A stretch of 16,320 bases of DNA from CAYJLW01 sp964370965 (GCA_964370965.1 CAYJLW010000087.1:1-16320); one strand, 5' to 3'. Positions 1-7,786 are shown, counted from the first letter of the stretch. Notes: generated by a model from the sequence alone, not told the origin. Made by a program: numbers and translations.

Positions 1-80
1 GGGCGCCCCGCGGGGGGGGGGGGGGCGGGGGGGGGGCGGGCGGGGGCCCCCCCCCCCCCCCCCGCGGGGGGGGGCCCCCC
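1..80. other. Low-complexity G/C runs at the window edge (probable assembly or read artefact)
   Basis: Nearly every base here is G or C, in long homopolymer runs (a G-run, then a C-run, then G and C again). No codon structure is visible. The sequence changes abruptly to normal high-GC text at about position 81. Homopolymers of this kind are common at low-quality contig ends. I see no gene, repeat family or regulatory site that would explain it, and I would not interpret it biologically. Confidence 0.7.
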
Positions 81-146
81 CGGAACGGTGTCGGTGGGCA
101 GGCCGAGGAAGTAGCCTCCCGGCCCGGAGACAGAGCCGAGGGGCCA
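81..146 (+). other. Leader of aroH with possible tail of an upstream gene
   Basis: One frame reads ...VGRPRK and then TAG at 112-114. A basic tail like this could be the C-terminus of a truncated upstream gene. In many actinobacteria rluB lies before this cluster, but too little remains to assign it. A GAGGGG at 138-143, 3-5 nt before the ATG at 147, is a usable ribosome binding site for aroH. No clear promoter is visible, so aroH may be co-transcribed with what lies upstream. Confidence 0.3.
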
Positions 147-515
147 ATGACAGTTGCCGCCATCCGGGGCGCCACGACCCTGGACAAGGACACGCGAGAC
201 CAGGTGATAGAGCGCACGCAGGAGCTCCTGCGCGCCCTCATGGATGAGAACGACCTCGACGCGGGCGCCCTCATCTCCATGACCTTCACGGCCACGTCCG
301 ACGTCACCGCCGAGTTCCCTGCCTTCGCCGCCCGGGAGATGGGCCTTGCCGACGTCCCGCTCCTGTGCGCCCGGGAGCTCGAGATCCAGGGCGCCGTAGC
401 CCGCTGCATCCGGGTGCTCGTACACGTCGAGACCGAGCGGCCCCGCCGGGCGGTGCGTCACGTGTACCTGCGGGACGCCGGCAACCTGCGCCCGGATCTG
501 AACGGGGACGAGTGA
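147..515 (+). CDS. aroH: Chorismate mutase, AroH class (monofunctional)
   Basis: Converts chorismate to prephenate, the branch point to tyrosine and phenylalanine; cytosolic. The 122-aa length fits the trimeric AroH fold of Bacillus subtilis (about 127 aa). It begins with the family hallmark IRGATTLDKDT. Residues aligning with the B. subtilis active site are all present at a near-constant offset: R7, F57, C74, E77, R89, Y107 (in RHVYLRDA) and R115 (in NLRPDL). The start at ATG 147 is supported by GAGGGG at 138-143 and by the conserved N-terminus. Its stop overlaps the tyrA start (GTGA, 512-515), which suggests translational coupling to the next pathway enzyme. No allosteric domain is fused to it. 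Confidence 0.95.
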   Translation: MTVAAIRGATTLDKDTRDQVIERTQELLRALMDENDLDAGALISMTFTATSDVTAEFPAFAAREMGLADVPLLCARELEIQGAVARCIRVLVHVETERPRRAVRHVYLRDAGNLRPDLNGDE

Positions 516-1606
516 CGACCGTCGCGATCCTCGGCACCGGCCTCATCGGCGGGTCCGTGGGCCTCGCCCTCGCCGGCGTCCCGGGCGTCGTCGTGGACGC
601 CGGCTACGACGCCGACCCCGAGGTGGCGGCAGAGGCCGTTCGCCTGGGCGCTGTCCGGCGGGTCGCCGGCACGGTCGGGGACGCCGTCGCCGGCGCAGAC
701 GTCGTCTTCGTGGCCGTCCCCGTGTCCTCCATAGCCGCTGTGGCCCTGGACGCCGCCCGCCACCTCGGGCCGGGGCGCGTCGTGACGGACGTGGGGAGCG
801 TGAAGGGCCCCGTGGTCGCCACCGTGGAGGCGGGCCTCCCCCCCGGCGTGAGCTTCCTGGGTGGGCACCCCATGGCGGGTTCCGAGCTCGACGGCATCGG
901 TGCCGCCGGCGCCGACCTGTTCCGCAACGCCGTGTGGGCCCTCACTCCCACCGCCGTCACCGCCCCCGACGCCGTCGAGACCGTCCACCGCCTCGTCGCC
1001 GCCACGGGGGCGGCGCCCCTGCTCCTCGATCCCGCCGCCCACGACCTCGCCGTCGCTGTCGTGAGTCACGTCCCGCAGGTGGCGGCGGCGGCGCTGATGG
1101 CGGTCGCCGCCCGCCACGCCGAGGAAGCCCCGCCCGTGTTCCGCCTCGCCGCCGGAGGGTTCCGGGACGTCACCCGCATCGCGGCGGGCAGTCCCAGCGT
1201 GTGGGAGGACATCCTGGCCGAGAACGCCCCGGCCGTGCGCTCCGTCCTCGACGACTACGTCGCCGCCCTCACCGACCTCCGGGACCGCCTCGGGGACCGG
1301 CCCCGCCTCCACGAGGTCCTGGCTGCCGCCACGGAGGCCCGGCGCACACTGCCCGCCGCCGTGGACGCGGGTGAGCTGTACTCGGTGGTGGTGCCCATCA
1401 CGGACCGCCCCGGCGTGTTCGCCTCCGTGACCACGGCGCTGGGTGAGGCGGGCGTGAACATCGCCGACATCGAGCTCCGTCACAGCCCAGAGGGCGGCGG
1501 CGGCCTCCTCACCCTGGGGATCCTCGGTGCCGGGCAGGCGGCGACGGCAGCGGGCACCCTGCGCGAGCTCGGCTACCGGGCCCACGTCGAGGGGGTGGCG
1601 GAGTGA
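512..1606 (+). CDS. tyrA: Prephenate dehydrogenase with C-terminal ACT domain
   Basis: Oxidatively decarboxylates prephenate to 4-hydroxyphenylpyruvate for tyrosine synthesis, using NAD(P)+. The GTG at 512 is chosen because it overlaps the aroH stop by 4 nt and places the Rossmann motif GTGLIGGS right at the N-terminus; the reading frame is open farther upstream, but that part is shadow of aroH. The 364-aa protein has the nucleotide-binding domain first, then the substrate motif GGHPMAGSELDG, SHVPQ, and the helical dimerisation region with GGFRDVTRIAAGSPSVW. An ACT domain fills about residues 288-364 (DRPGVFASVTTALGEAGVNI), the usual place for tyrosine feedback binding. Many homologues have SHxPH where this protein has SHVPQ; other family members vary here, so activity is still expected. 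Confidence 0.94.
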   Translation: MTTVAILGTGLIGGSVGLALAGVPGVVVDAGYDADPEVAAEAVRLGAVRRVAGTVGDAVAGADVVFVAVPVSSIAAVALDAARHLGPGRVVTDVGSVKGPVVATVEAGLPPGVSFLGGHPMAGSELDGIGAAGADLFRNAVWALTPTAVTAPDAVETVHRLVAATGAAPLLLDPAAHDLAVAVVSHVPQVAAAALMAVAARHAEEAPPVFRLAAGGFRDVTRIAAGSPSVWEDILAENAPAVRSVLDDYVAALTDLRDRLGDRPRLHEVLAAATEARRTLPAAVDAGELYSVVVPITDRPGVFASVTTALGEAGVNIADIELRHSPEGGGGLLTLGILGAGQAATAAGTLRELGYRAHVEGVAE

Positions 1607-2901
1607 CCGTCCTCGACGTCTCTCCCGGCCGGGGCTTCCACGGGACGTTCCGGGTCCCGGGGGACAAGTCGATCGCCCACCGCGGGCTCGTCCTCGCCGC
1701 CGTCGCGGCCGCGGGCCCCTCCCACGTGCGGGGCATGCCCGCCGGTCTGGACGTCGCCTCCACGGAGTCCTGCCTGCGGGCTCTCGGGGTCCGCATCGAG
1801 CACCGGGGGGAGGCCGGCCTCGAGATCCACTCCGGTCTCGCCGAGCCGGTGGGGGCTCTGGAGTGCGGGAACTCGGGGACGACCATGCGGCTCCTCGCGG
1901 GTGTTCTCACCGGCCGGCCCCTGGAGGTCACCCTCGACGGAGACGAGTCTCTCCGGCGAAGGCCCATGGGCCGGGTGATCGGGCCCCTGCGGGACATGGG
2001 CGGCCACATCGAGGCGGCAGCGGGAGACAGGGCGCCCCTTCGCATCGAGGGTCGGCCCCTGCAGGGGATCCGCCATGAGGCGGCCGTACCCAGCGCACAG
2101 GTGAAGGGGGCCCTCCTGCTCGCCGGCCTCGTCGCCGAGGGCCCCACCACCGTCGTCCTGCCCGGCCCGAGCCGGGACCACACCGAACGGATGCTCGCCG
2201 CCCTCGGCGTCGACGTCACGATCGACGGAACCGCCGTGACCGTGCGGCCCGGCCCGGTCACCCCGTTCTCGCTCGCGGTGCCCGGCGACGTGTCCTCGGC
2301 GACGTTCCTCGCGGCGGCCGCCGCCGTCACCGGGGGTCGAGCCGTGGTCGACGGCGTGGGCCTCAACCCGTCGCGAACGGCCGTCCTCGACGTCCTCGCC
2401 CGCATGGGAGCCGACGTGTCCACGAGCGTGGAGGGGGAGGAGCTCGGCGAGCCCCACGGCCGCCTCGACGTGCGGGGCGGCGAGCTCGCGGGCGTGACGA
2501 TCTCCGGAGACGAAGCCGCGGCGGCGATCGACGAGCTCCCCGTCCTCTGCGCGGTCGCCGCCTGCGTCCCCGGCGCCACCGAGCTGCGCGGGGCCGAGGA
2601 GCTCCGCGTGAAGGAGTCCGACCGCCTCGCCACCGTCGCGGAGGGACTCCGGGCGTTCGGCGTGGAGGTCGAGGAACGCCCCGACGGTCTCCTGATCGGG
2701 GGCCGCCCCCAACGGCCCGTCGTGGCTCCCGCTGTGGCGTCCCACGGAGACCACCGGGTGGCCCTCGCCCTCGCCGTCGCCGGTCTCGGCCTCGCCGGGG
2801 TCCGGGTGACGGGATGGGAGGCGGCGGCGGTGAGCTACGCCGAGTTCGCCGCCGACCTCGCGGCGGGCGGGGCGGACGTGGCCGAGGTGACCTGTGGGTG
2901 A
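1603..2901 (+). CDS. aroA: 3-phosphoshikimate 1-carboxyvinyltransferase (EPSP synthase)
   Basis: Transfers the enolpyruvyl group of PEP to shikimate-3-phosphate, the penultimate step to chorismate. The 432-aa length is typical. Conserved elements appear in order: PGDKSIAHR (residues 19-27, with K22, S23 and R27 matching E. coli numbering), GNSGTTMRLL (89-98, PEP/glyphosate loop), SAQVKGALLLAGL (164-176), the catalytic Asp in AAIDELPVL (D310), RVKESDRL (335-342) and HGDHRVAL (381-388). The position of E. coli Pro101 is a leucine here, and the IDELPVL form resembles the non-E. coli EPSP synthase groups, so glyphosate response cannot be predicted from sequence alone. The GTG start at 1603 overlaps the tyrA stop by 4 nt. 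The 3' end overlaps cmk by 8 nt. Confidence 0.96.
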   Translation: MTVLDVSPGRGFHGTFRVPGDKSIAHRGLVLAAVAAAGPSHVRGMPAGLDVASTESCLRALGVRIEHRGEAGLEIHSGLAEPVGALECGNSGTTMRLLAGVLTGRPLEVTLDGDESLRRRPMGRVIGPLRDMGGHIEAAAGDRAPLRIEGRPLQGIRHEAAVPSAQVKGALLLAGLVAEGPTTVVLPGPSRDHTERMLAALGVDVTIDGTAVTVRPGPVTPFSLAVPGDVSSATFLAAAAAVTGGRAVVDGVGLNPSRTAVLDVLARMGADVSTSVEGEELGEPHGRLDVRGGELAGVTISGDEAAAAIDELPVLCAVAACVPGATELRGAEELRVKESDRLATVAEGLRAFGVEVEERPDGLLIGGRPQRPVVAPAVASHGDHRVALALAVAGLGLAGVRVTGWEAAAVSYAEFAADLAAGGADVAEVTCG

Positions 2902-3544
2902 GGTCCTCGCCGTCGACGGGCCGGGGGGGGCGGGCAAGACCACCGTTTCCCGGCTCGCGGCAGAGCGCCTCGGCATGGCCCGCCTCGACACCGGGGCCCT
3001 GTACCGGGCGGTCACCCTGGCAGTCCTGCGCCGCGGGTGCGATCCGGAAGACGCCGACTCCTGTGCCGCGGTGGCGGGGGACGTCGACGTGCGTGTCGGA
3101 TCCTCCGGGGCGGTCTTCCTCGACGGGGAGGACGTCTCCTCGGCGATCCGCTCGGCGGCCGTGACCGGCGCCGTCTCGGCGGTGAGTGCCCACTCCGAGG
3201 TGCGCCGGCGTCTCGTCGACCTGCAGCGGCGAGTGGCCGGCGGGGAAGCCTGGGTCGTCGAGGGCCGGGACGTCGGCACGGTCGTGTTTCCCGACGCCCG
3301 CCTCAAGGTGTTCCTGACGGCGTCGCTGGAGGCCAGGGCGGCGCGACGGGCGGCCGAGTTGGACGAGGGCGACGTGGAGCGGATAGCGGCGGGCATCGCC
3401 GAGCGGGACCGTCAGGACTCCTCGCGGCCGGATTCGCCCTTGCGGGCGGCTTCCGACGCTGTGATCGTGGACACGACAGGCCTCGACGTGGACGAAGCGG
3501 TGGCTCGGATCGTCGAGTTGTGGAGGGAAGCCGGTGGAGCGTGA
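2894..3544 (+). CDS. cmk: (d)CMP kinase (cytidylate kinase)
   Basis: Phosphorylates CMP and dCMP with ATP in pyrimidine nucleotide recycling. The 216-aa protein starts at a GTG inside the end of aroA and has the P-loop GPGGAGKTT (residues 9-17). It also has the nucleotide-site motif DTGALYR, the CMP-binding-region helix followed by EGRDVGTVVFPDA, and the lid-region signature RDRQDSSRPDSPL. The overlap with aroA (8 nt) and with the acyltransferase gene (11 nt) places it inside one operon. An aroA-cmk neighbourhood is widespread in bacteria. Nothing is missing or unusual in it. Confidence 0.96.
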   Translation: MGEVLAVDGPGGAGKTTVSRLAAERLGMARLDTGALYRAVTLAVLRRGCDPEDADSCAAVAGDVDVRVGSSGAVFLDGEDVSSAIRSAAVTGAVSAVSAHSEVRRRLVDLQRRVAGGEAWVVEGRDVGTVVFPDARLKVFLTASLEARAARRAAELDEGDVERIAAGIAERDRQDSSRPDSPLRAASDAVIVDTTGLDVDEAVARIVELWREAGGA

Positions 3545-4244
3545 GTGGCACGGCAGGCGCCTGGGCGACCCGTCCTACCGGGCGGCGAGGGTCTTCCTGG
3601 TCGCCCGGGCCGTCGTCCGGCCCCTGTGCCGGGCGCTGTTCCGCCTCGAAGTCGTCGACGGGGAGAAGGTCCCCGCCACCGGTCCCGTGATCCTCGCCGG
3701 AACCCACCGCTCCAACCTCGACACGCCGTTCCTGGCCATGGCCACACACCGCCCGGTGAACTTCATGGGCAAGCAGGAGTTCTTCAAGTACGGCTGGTCC
3801 CAGCGGCTCTTCTCCGGCCTCGGGGTGTTCCCGGTCGACCGCGGCAAGGCCGACAAGGCGTCCCTGGGCCATGCCCTCGGGGTCCTCGGCTCCGGCGACG
3901 TCGTGGCCCTCTACCCCGAAGGCACACGCATGTCCGGGCCCACGATCGAGGAGATCCACCGGGGGGCAGTGTGGCTGGCCGCCCGCACCGGCGCCGTGGT
4001 CGTTCCCGTGGGCATCGGCGGGTCCGAGCGCGTGCAGCCCAAGGGCGCGAAGTTCGTGCGGCCGGCGAAGGTGCGCCTCGTGGTGGGCGACCCGCTCCCG
4101 GCGCCGCTCACGAGACGCCGCGACGACGTCCTCGCGGGGACCGACGTCCTCCGCAAGGCCCTCCAGGACGTCTTCGACCGGGCCGGGGGGCCCGACGCCA
4201 CCCCGGTGGGCCACGGTGAGGGCCCCGGGGGGGCCGTCCCGTGA
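3534..4244 (+). CDS. plsC: 1-acyl-sn-glycerol-3-phosphate acyltransferase family (PlsC-like)
   Basis: Probably acylates lysophosphatidic acid to phosphatidic acid at the inner face of the membrane. The 236-aa protein carries the acyltransferase blocks in order: HRSNLD (the HxxxxD catalytic motif, residues 58-63), GVFPVDRG (97-104, substrate-binding block), YPEGTR (127-132, phosphate binding) and VPVGIGGSE. The hydrophobic stretch around residues 17-35 is modest, so it is likely a peripheral membrane protein. The last ~20 residues are Gly/Pro-rich and poorly conserved-looking. The GTG start at 3534 gives an 11-nt overlap with cmk. Acyl-acceptor specificity cannot be read from sequence, so a different lysophospholipid acceptor remains possible. 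Confidence 0.88.
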   Translation: MEREWHGRRLGDPSYRAARVFLVARAVVRPLCRALFRLEVVDGEKVPATGPVILAGTHRSNLDTPFLAMATHRPVNFMGKQEFFKYGWSQRLFSGLGVFPVDRGKADKASLGHALGVLGSGDVVALYPEGTRMSGPTIEEIHRGAVWLAARTGAVVVPVGIGGSERVQPKGAKFVRPAKVRLVVGDPLPAPLTRRRDDVLAGTDVLRKALQDVFDRAGGPDATPVGHGEGPGGAVP

Positions 4245-4588
4245 ACGCGATGCGCCGTCGGGTCGCCTCCGTGTTCTTCGCCCTCGCCGTACTCGTGGCG
4301 TGCGGCGGACCGGCCCCCGAGATCACGAGGTTCCAGGTTCCCGGTCAGGTGACGTGCCGGGGCGTCGTCCCGCCGGCCGTGCCCGTCGAGTACGCCACCA
4401 CCGGCGCCACGACGGTGGAGTTCGCCGTCGACGGGGAAGCGCCCGGGGCTTCCGCCGGGTACCCCGCGTCCGGGCGCGCCGAGCTTCCCTTCCCCTGTGA
4501 CGGCGGGCGTCACACGTACTCCCTGACCGCGACGTCCTCGGACGGCAAGGAGACCACACGGCGCGTGACCGTGGAGGAGACGCCCTGA
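4241..4588 (+). CDS. Small predicted lipoprotein, function unknown
   Basis: A 115-aa protein with a signal peptide (basic MRRR, hydrophobic core VASVFFALAVLVAC) ending in the lipobox LVAC, so Cys21 should be lipidated and the protein anchored on the outer face of the membrane. The mature part is rich in alternating Thr/Val and small residues (VPVEYATTGATTVEFAVDG, HTYSLTATSSDGKE), which suggests a single immunoglobulin-like beta-sandwich. Cys39 and Cys86 could form a disulphide across it. The GTG start at 4241 overlaps the plsC stop by 4 nt; ATG 4250 is an alternative. I do not recognise a named family. Position at the operon end, opposite an M23 peptidase, hints at an envelope role, but that is inference. 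Confidence 0.75.
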   Translation: MNAMRRRVASVFFALAVLVACGGPAPEITRFQVPGQVTCRGVVPPAVPVEYATTGATTVEFAVDGEAPGASAGYPASGRAELPFPCDGGRHTYSLTATSSDGKETTRRVTVEETP

Positions 4589-4598
4589 GTGGTCAGGG
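4583..4598. terminator. Short hairpin holding both convergent stop codons
   Basis: CCCTGA-GTGG-TCAGGG is a perfect 6-bp inverted repeat with a 4-nt loop. The TGA stop of the lipoprotein gene (4586-4588) lies in the left arm and the TCA (stop of the M23 gene on the minus strand, 4593-4595) lies in the right arm. Only 4 nt separate the two genes. The hairpin may act as a weak bidirectional terminator; it has no T-tract and is short, so this is tentative. Confidence 0.35.
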
Positions 4599-5183
4599 AC
4601 AGAGGGCGCTGAGGAACTGGTAGGGGTTCACCACCGGGCCCGTCATCGTTCCCACGTGACGTTCGAAGTGCAGGTGCGGCGGGGTTGTGACGGCGTTGCC
4701 GGAGTTCCCCACGGTGCCCAGTCGCTGGGCGGTCGTGACCGTGTCGCCCAGCTTCACCTCCGCCGTCTCGAGGTGGGCGTAGTAGTACCACCAGCCGTCG
4801 TCCCCCGAGACCCAGACCCGTCGCCCTCCCAGCGTGTGGTCGTCGAAGGGGACCACCTTGGTGACGGTGCCCCCCACGGCGGCGGCGACGGGCGTCCCCC
4901 GCTCGGCGAAGACGTCGTTGCCCCTGTGGGAGCGGTGCCCGGAGCGGGGGTCGCCGAAGTCGTTGCGGAAGCGGTAGCCGGATGCGACCGGGCAGGCGTA
5001 GCCGGGCGGGGCGGGCATCGCCGTGGGCAGGGGGAAGGCCGCCGGGATGCGGCTCTCCTCTCCGTAGCTCCAGCCCACCGAGAGCACGGCCACGACCAGG
5101 GAAGCGACGAGCGCTCCCAGGATGCTGGAGGTGACCGGCGCCGGGTGCGGGGGCTGCCACGTGCGCCAGCGGGACTTCTTCAT
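4593..5183 (-). CDS. Membrane-anchored M23 family (LytM-type) metallopeptidase
   Basis: A predicted cell-wall endopeptidase of the M23 zinc peptidase family, 196 aa. It has a short basic N-terminus (MKKSRWR), a single hydrophobic segment at about residues 21-39 (signal anchor) and a Pro-rich linker. The peptidase domain keeps the expected metal and catalytic residues: HRGND (H86 and D90), YYAHL (H137) and HLHFE (H170 and H172). All are intact, so it should be active rather than a LytM-type activator with lost residues. The ATG at 5183 is chosen over the longer frame because it places the basic-hydrophobic anchor at the N-terminus; the extra upstream residues are Arg/Pro-rich shadow-like. It follows ispH by 82 nt on the same strand and may share its transcript. 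Confidence 0.85.
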   Translation of the reverse strand: MKKSRWRTWQPPHPAPVTSSILGALVASLVVAVLSVGWSYGEESRIPAAFPLPTAMPAPPGYACPVASGYRFRNDFGDPRSGHRSHRGNDVFAERGTPVAAAVGGTVTKVVPFDDHTLGGRRVWVSGDDGWWYYYAHLETAEVKLGDTVTTAQRLGTVGNSGNAVTTPPHLHFERHVGTMTGPVVNPYQFLSALCP

Positions 5184-5265
5184 GCGGGACGGACTTCGGC
5201 GTCTCGGCCGCCGGTTCCTCCGGGCCGGCCTGATTGCCCCGCCTCCGGGGGCGCTTCTGGCGCTG

Positions 5266-6339
5266 TCACGTCTGCACCGCCACCGGCCCCGCGCCGTCGA
5301 GTGCGGCGAGCACACCGGCGGCGGTGGCGGCACGGTCCCCGGCGTCGATGGTGTCGCCGTCGGGGCCGAGGCGCCCGAGCGCGAGGCCGTGCAGGGCGTT
5401 CAGGGCGCGCAGGAGCTCGCGGAGGTCGCGGGGGAGGGGGAAGTACTCGTCCTCGTCCCTGACCGTGAGGTCCTCGCGCCGGGCGGGTTCCAGGGCGGCG
5501 ACCACGGCGTCCACGAGGGTCTCCGGCGCGGAGGCCCCGGCGGTGACCGCCGCCGTGGCCACCCCGGCGGTCATGCCCGGGGTGACGTCGGCCGGTCCGT
5601 CGATCCGGTGGGTGCGGGCGCAGCCGGCGTCCCGGCCCACCCGTACGAGCGCCTGGGTGTTGGAGGAGTTCTCGCTCCCGATGACGAGGAGGAGGTCGAC
5701 GTGCGGGGCGATCGCAGTGACGGCGGCCTGGCGGTTCGTCGTGGCGAAGCAGAGGTCCGATCGCCCGGGGGTCCAGAGGTCGGGGTAGCGCCCCCGGGCG
5801 GCGGCGAGGACACCCGCCCACTCGCCGTGGGCGAGGGTGGTCTGGGCGAGGAGGGCGACGGGGCGGTCCTCCGGAATGCCCGTGCCGTCGAGGTCGGCGG
5901 GGGACTCCACGAGGTGGATGGCGTCGGGCGCCACGGCCATCGTGCCCACGGCCTCGTCGTGTCCGGCGTGGCCGACGTAGACGACCTCGTAGCCCTTGCG
6001 GGCCCGCACCCGCGCCTCGTGGTGGACCTTGGTGACGAGCGGGCAGACGGCGTCCACGACCACGCGGCCCTGCTCGTGGGCACGCTCCACGACGTCCGGG
6101 GACGACCCGTGCGCCGAGAGCATCAGCGGTGCCCCGGGCGGGACGTCGTCAGGGTCCTCGACGAAGACGACGCCGCTGGCGCGAAAGACGTCCACGACGT
6201 CGCGGTTGTGGACGATCTCGTGGTAGCAGTACACGGGCGGCTCGAAGACCCTCAGCATCCAGCCCAGCGCCTTGATCGCCATCTCCACGCCTGCACAGAA
6301 GCCGCGAGGCCGGCACACGTACACCTTCTCCAGGGCCAT
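5266..6339 (-). CDS. ispH: 4-hydroxy-3-methylbut-2-enyl diphosphate reductase (LytB)
   Basis: The last step of the MEP pathway, making IPP and DMAPP from HMBPP with a [4Fe-4S] cluster. The three cluster cysteines are C15 (GFCAGV), C99 (DAVCPLVTKVH) and C197 (DLCFATTNRQ). Substrate-site residues are also seen: H44, H77 (AHGSS), H124, the catalytic Glu at E129 (GHDEAVGTM) and the SSNT turn (225-228). The ATG at 6339 is preferred over upstream in-frame codons because homologues start just before the VCRPRGFCAG region and a TATCCT -10 lies 6 nt upstream. The protein is 357 aa, about 40 longer than E. coli IspH, with the extra length as an Ala/Leu/Gly-rich C-terminal tail. Its presence indicates isoprenoid synthesis by the MEP route. 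Confidence 0.95.
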   Translation of the reverse strand: MALEKVYVCRPRGFCAGVEMAIKALGWMLRVFEPPVYCYHEIVHNRDVVDVFRASGVVFVEDPDDVPPGAPLMLSAHGSSPDVVERAHEQGRVVVDAVCPLVTKVHHEARVRARKGYEVVYVGHAGHDEAVGTMAVAPDAIHLVESPADLDGTGIPEDRPVALLAQTTLAHGEWAGVLAAARGRYPDLWTPGRSDLCFATTNRQAAVTAIAPHVDLLLVIGSENSSNTQALVRVGRDAGCARTHRIDGPADVTPGMTAGVATAAVTAGASAPETLVDAVVAALEPARREDLTVRDEDEYFPLPRDLRELLRALNALHGLALGRLGPDGDTIDAGDRAATAAGVLAALDGAGPVAVQT

Positions 6340-6430
6340 GGTCCGAGGATACGGCCTCACGGCGGGTCGGCTCCCTGCGGGACGGGGCACGGAGCTCGCC
6401 CGCCGCATCCCCGTAGACTGGGCGGACCTC
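6340..6430. promoter_or_regulatory. Divergent promoter region of ispH and the DUF512 gene
   Basis: This 91-bp gap separates divergent genes. On the minus strand TATCCT (6351 down to 6346) is followed by 6 nt and then the ispH ATG, the geometry of an actinobacterial leaderless transcript. On the plus strand TAGACT (6414-6419) lies 11 nt before the ATG at 6431, so that transcript would have a very short leader or none. Neither has an obvious -35 box. Assignments rest on the TAnnnT pattern only. Confidence 0.5.
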
Positions 6431-7786
6431 ATGCGGATCCGGATCGCCACGATCACTCCCGACTCGCCCGCGCACGCGTCCGGCCTGCGCTCCGGGGACG
6501 AGATCGAGCGCCTCGCCGGCGTCGCCCCCCGCGACGTCCTGGACTACTCGCGTCTCGCCGCGGGGCCCGGCGCTGTCGTGGAGCTCGCCGACGGCCGCCG
6601 CCTCCCCGCCGCCGCCCTCGCCGGCGCCGCCCTCGACGACGCCGTCTTCGACGGGGTCGCCACCTGCGACAACCACTGCGAGTTCTGCTTCGTCCACCAG
6701 CTCCCCGCGGGCCTGCGCCGTCCCCTCTACCTGAAGGACGACGACTACCGCCTCTCGGCCATGTACGGAAACTTCACCACCCTCACCCGTTTCACCGAGG
6801 CCGACCTCGAGCGGGTCGTGGAGGAACGCATCGGCCCCCTGCACGTGAGCATCCACGCCACCGACCCGTACCTGCGGGCCACGATGCTGAGGAACCCGCG
6901 GGGGGCCACGAGCCTGCGCTGGCTGCGGGCGATCCTCGACGCCGGCATCGCCGTGCACGGCCAGATCGTCTGCTGCCCGGGCGTGAACGACGGCCAGGTC
7001 CTCGAGGACACCCTCGCCGACCTCCGGGCGGGCTACCCGGAGCTCGCCTCGGTGGGGATCGTCCCGCTGGGCGTGTCCCGCCACAACACCGAGGCCGGCC
7101 TGCGGGCCACGACACCGGCGGAGGCCGGCCGCCTCCTCGACACCGTGGCGCGCCACCAGGACGCCGCGCTCGCGGAGCGGGGCCGCCGCTTCGTGTTCGC
7201 CTCCGACGAGTACCACCTCCTCGCCGGCCGGCCGTTCCCGCAGGCGGACGCCTACGAGGGGTTCCCGCAGTTGGAGAACGGCATCGGCATGGCGGCGTCC
7301 CTCGCCGCCGACCTCGACGCCCTCCTCGCCGGCCGGGGGGCGGGGGTGCCTGGCCCCGCCCGGGCCGTGGCGGCGCCCCCGTGGGGCTACCGGGCAGAGC
7401 GGGGGACCTCCGTAGGGGGAGGCGCAGCCCTCGCGGCCGCCCCCTCAGGGGCCCGCACCGCCGTGGTCACGGGGGAGTTGGGCGCCCGCGTGATCCGTCC
7501 GCTCTTGGAGCGCCTCGGTGCCGGTGTCGACGTCCTCGCCGTCGGGAACCGCTTCTTCGGCGGCAACGTCGCCGTCACCGGCCTCCTCGCCGGTGCCGAC
7601 GTCGCCCGTGCTGCCGCCGGCACCTCCCGGGGGACCGACGTGGTGCTGCCCGACGTCGTCCTGCACGAGGGTCGCACCCTGGACGAGTGGACCCCCGAAG
7701 CCATCGCCGCCGCGGCCGAGCGCCCCCTCCGGGTCGTCACCACGGACGCCGCCGGCCTCCTGGCCGCCGCGGGGCGCAAGCGATGA
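6431..7786 (+). CDS. DUF512 family PDZ/radical-SAM Fe-S protein
   Basis: A 451-aa protein of unknown reaction. The N-terminus has a PDZ-like segment (PDSPAHASGLRSGDEI), followed by a radical-SAM-type cysteine cluster CDNHCEFC (C79, C83 and C86, CX3CX2C). The DUF512 hallmark follows: FVHQLPAGLRRPLYLKDDDY, then YGNFTTLT. The C-terminal half is the DUF512 domain, with ENGIGM and repeated Gly-rich strands. It probably binds a [4Fe-4S] cluster and S-adenosylmethionine; no substrate is known to me. The ATG at 6431 gives the conserved N-terminus, and a TAGACT -10 lies just upstream. It overlaps der by 4 nt (ATGA). The same DUF512-der neighbourhood is known from clostridia, suggesting a link to translation or ribosome biogenesis (inference). 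Confidence 0.88.
   Translation: MRIRIATITPDSPAHASGLRSGDEIERLAGVAPRDVLDYSRLAAGPGAVVELADGRRLPAAALAGAALDDAVFDGVATCDNHCEFCFVHQLPAGLRRPLYLKDDDYRLSAMYGNFTTLTRFTEADLERVVEERIGPLHVSIHATDPYLRATMLRNPRGATSLRWLRAILDAGIAVHGQIVCCPGVNDGQVLEDTLADLRAGYPELASVGIVPLGVSRHNTEAGLRATTPAEAGRLLDTVARHQDAALAERGRRFVFASDEYHLLAGRPFPQADAYEGFPQLENGIGMAASLAADLDALLAGRGAGVPGPARAVAAPPWGYRAERGTSVGGGAALAAAPSGARTAVVTGELGARVIRPLLERLGAGVDVLAVGNRFFGGNVAVTGLLAGADVARAAAGTSRGTDVVLPDVVLHEGRTLDEWTPEAIAAAAERPLRVVTTDAAGLLAAAGRKR

Noticed and set aside
365..511. Upstream in-frame extension of tyrA from ATG 365
   Set aside because: It lies entirely within aroH in another frame, encodes Arg/Pro-rich residues, and the Rossmann motif sits immediately after GTG 512.
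1603..2901. AroA as an unusual glyphosate-insensitive variant
   Set aside because: The leucine at the Pro101 position and the IDELPVL motif are common outside the E. coli-type group; sequence alone cannot support a resistance claim.
5122..7782. Very long open frame running into der from upstream (1334 codons in total)
   Set aside because: The upstream part is antisense to ispH and the M23 gene and encodes low-complexity Arg/Pro/Gly text; only the part from ATG 7783 has protein-family motifs. High GC leaves many shadow frames open.
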